A stretch of DNA of 64,000 bases from Agromyces intestinalis (GTDB lineage: Bacteria > Actinomycetota > Actinomycetes > Actinomycetales > Microbacteriaceae), in contig NZ_CP043505.1 of the NCBI RefSeq assembly GCF_008365295.1, forward strand, positions 2,604,001 to 2,668,000, written 5' to 3'. The notes under the pieces are model-generated. The model had not been told where the DNA came from and did no database searches. It worked only from the letters and a program-made list of their open reading frames with translations. Below are positions 63,517-64,000 of this stretch, piece by piece (positions within the stretch are counted from its first letter, which is position 1; every line of letters starts with the position of its first letter). The position numbers and the translations under genes were made by a program.

Positions 63517-64000
63517 CCGGCGAGACGGGCATCGCGCGCGCGTCGACGGGCCTCGCCGACGGCGAGTGGCATCGGCTGCACCCGGCCAGCCCGCTGCTGC
63601 GCGGCGGCCTCGCGTTCCTCGCGGTGCTCGGCATCGTGATCGCGAACCTCCGCGAGCGGCTCGCCGAATTCCTCATCCCGGTCTTCTCGCCCGACGCCGA
63701 CGACGCGTTCGACACCGGGTTCGGCGATTGGCGCAACGACTGGGCGAACGACCCGATCGGCGGCATCGTGTCGCACGGATGGCTCGGGTGGGCGCTGCTG
63801 GGGCTCGTGGTCGTGCTCGTCGCGATCATCGCGGGGTTCTGGCTGTCGTGGCGGTTCCACTCGTTCCGCATCACCGACGAGGCGGTCGAGGTGCGCAGCG
63901 GCATCCTGTTCCGATCGCACCGCAGCGCGCGACTCGACCGCATCCAGGGCATCAACGTGACCCGGCCGCTGTTCGCGCGGCTGTTCGGCGCGGCGAAGCT
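63513..64000 (+). CDS. PH domain-containing membrane protein (YdbT-like), partial
   Basis: Starts at a GTG overlapping the previous stop; about 162 residues before the window ends. Two hydrophobic segments (GGLAFLAVLGIVIANL; WALLGLVVVLVAIIAGFWL) and then the PH-like motif FRITDEAVEVRSGILFRSHRSARLDRIQGIN, typical of YdbT, which usually has several such domains. The rest is beyond the edge. Confidence 0.8.
   Translation, partial: MTGETGIARASTGLADGEWHRLHPASPLLRGGLAFLAVLGIVIANLRERLAEFLIPVFSPDADDAFDTGFGDWRNDWANDPIGGIVSHGWLGWALLGLVVVLVAIIAGFWLSWRFHSFRITDEAVEVRSGILFRSHRSARLDRIQGINVTRPLFARLFGAAK

Overview
The window reads as chromosomal DNA of a high-GC actinobacterium, most likely Micrococcales, family Microbacteriaceae (Agromyces-like). 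The grounds are very high GC, frequent GTG starts with ATGA/GTGA stop-start overlaps, and the typical actinobacterial order tilS-(two small genes)-hpt-ftsH-folE-folP-folB-folK-DUF3180-PH-PH at the right end. The assignment rests on gene content and style only; no search was run.

Layout. 1-2888 (minus): a dimethylsulfone-type flavin monooxygenase (SfnG-like) with an acyl-CoA-dehydrogenase-like flavoenzyme cut by the window edge, then malate dehydrogenase. 3040-29179: a complete-looking extracellular polysaccharide locus. A large secreted deacetylase-like protein comes first. A rightward operon (7297-19002) follows: a Gfo/Idh/MocA sugar dehydrogenase, a sugar aminotransferase, a Wzx flippase, four glycosyltransferases, two Wzz-like proteins and a Wzy/ligase. 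A leftward arm faces it (29179 down to 19034): initiating phosphoglycosyltransferase, glycosyltransferases, a GMC oxidoreductase, a WbpD/WlbB-type acetyltransferase, a WecG/TagA glycosyltransferase and a secreted DUF4082 protein. The dehydrogenase, aminotransferase and acetyltransferase fit one route to a 3-acetamido sugar nucleotide although they sit in opposite arms. Both arms, plus an internal position, carry the same tandem CCCC-N5-GGGG palindromes upstream, suggesting one unseen regulator. 29475-43296: housekeeping and accessory genes (proline iminopeptidase, hydrolases, zinc peptidase, DMT transporter, CtpE-like P-type ATPase, PadR and GntR regulator units, alcohol dehydrogenase, rhodanese, DNA alkylation repair protein).

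About 44088-50867 is an AT-richer integrated element between a broken DUF5996 gene and tRNA-Phe. It has a tyrosine integrase and excisionase-like protein beside the tRNA, an element regulator, a HigB-like toxin with a HigA-ImmA/IrrE fusion, and the first 76 or so codons of a MobF relaxase joined to DUF5996. Its cargo is a Nudix hydrolase (NudG-like), a thymidylate-synthase homologue with Asp at the position that selects cytosine nucleotides, and an all-helical protein tentatively resembling hypermodified-base enzymes. This cargo looks like a cytosine-nucleotide modification module and is the best candidate for an undescribed system. A 17-nt motif recurs before the relaxase and twice between the regulator and excisionase genes.

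50905-51255: tRNA-Phe, tRNA-Asp and tRNA-Glu on the minus strand. 51634-54370: two paired cell-wall hydrolases (M23 and NlpC/P60). 54406-54621: three tandem 72-bp hairpin repeats. 54688-64000: inorganic pyrophosphatase, then the tilS/hpt/ftsH/folate biosynthesis block, with a duplicated 58-bp element upstream of two small unknown genes.
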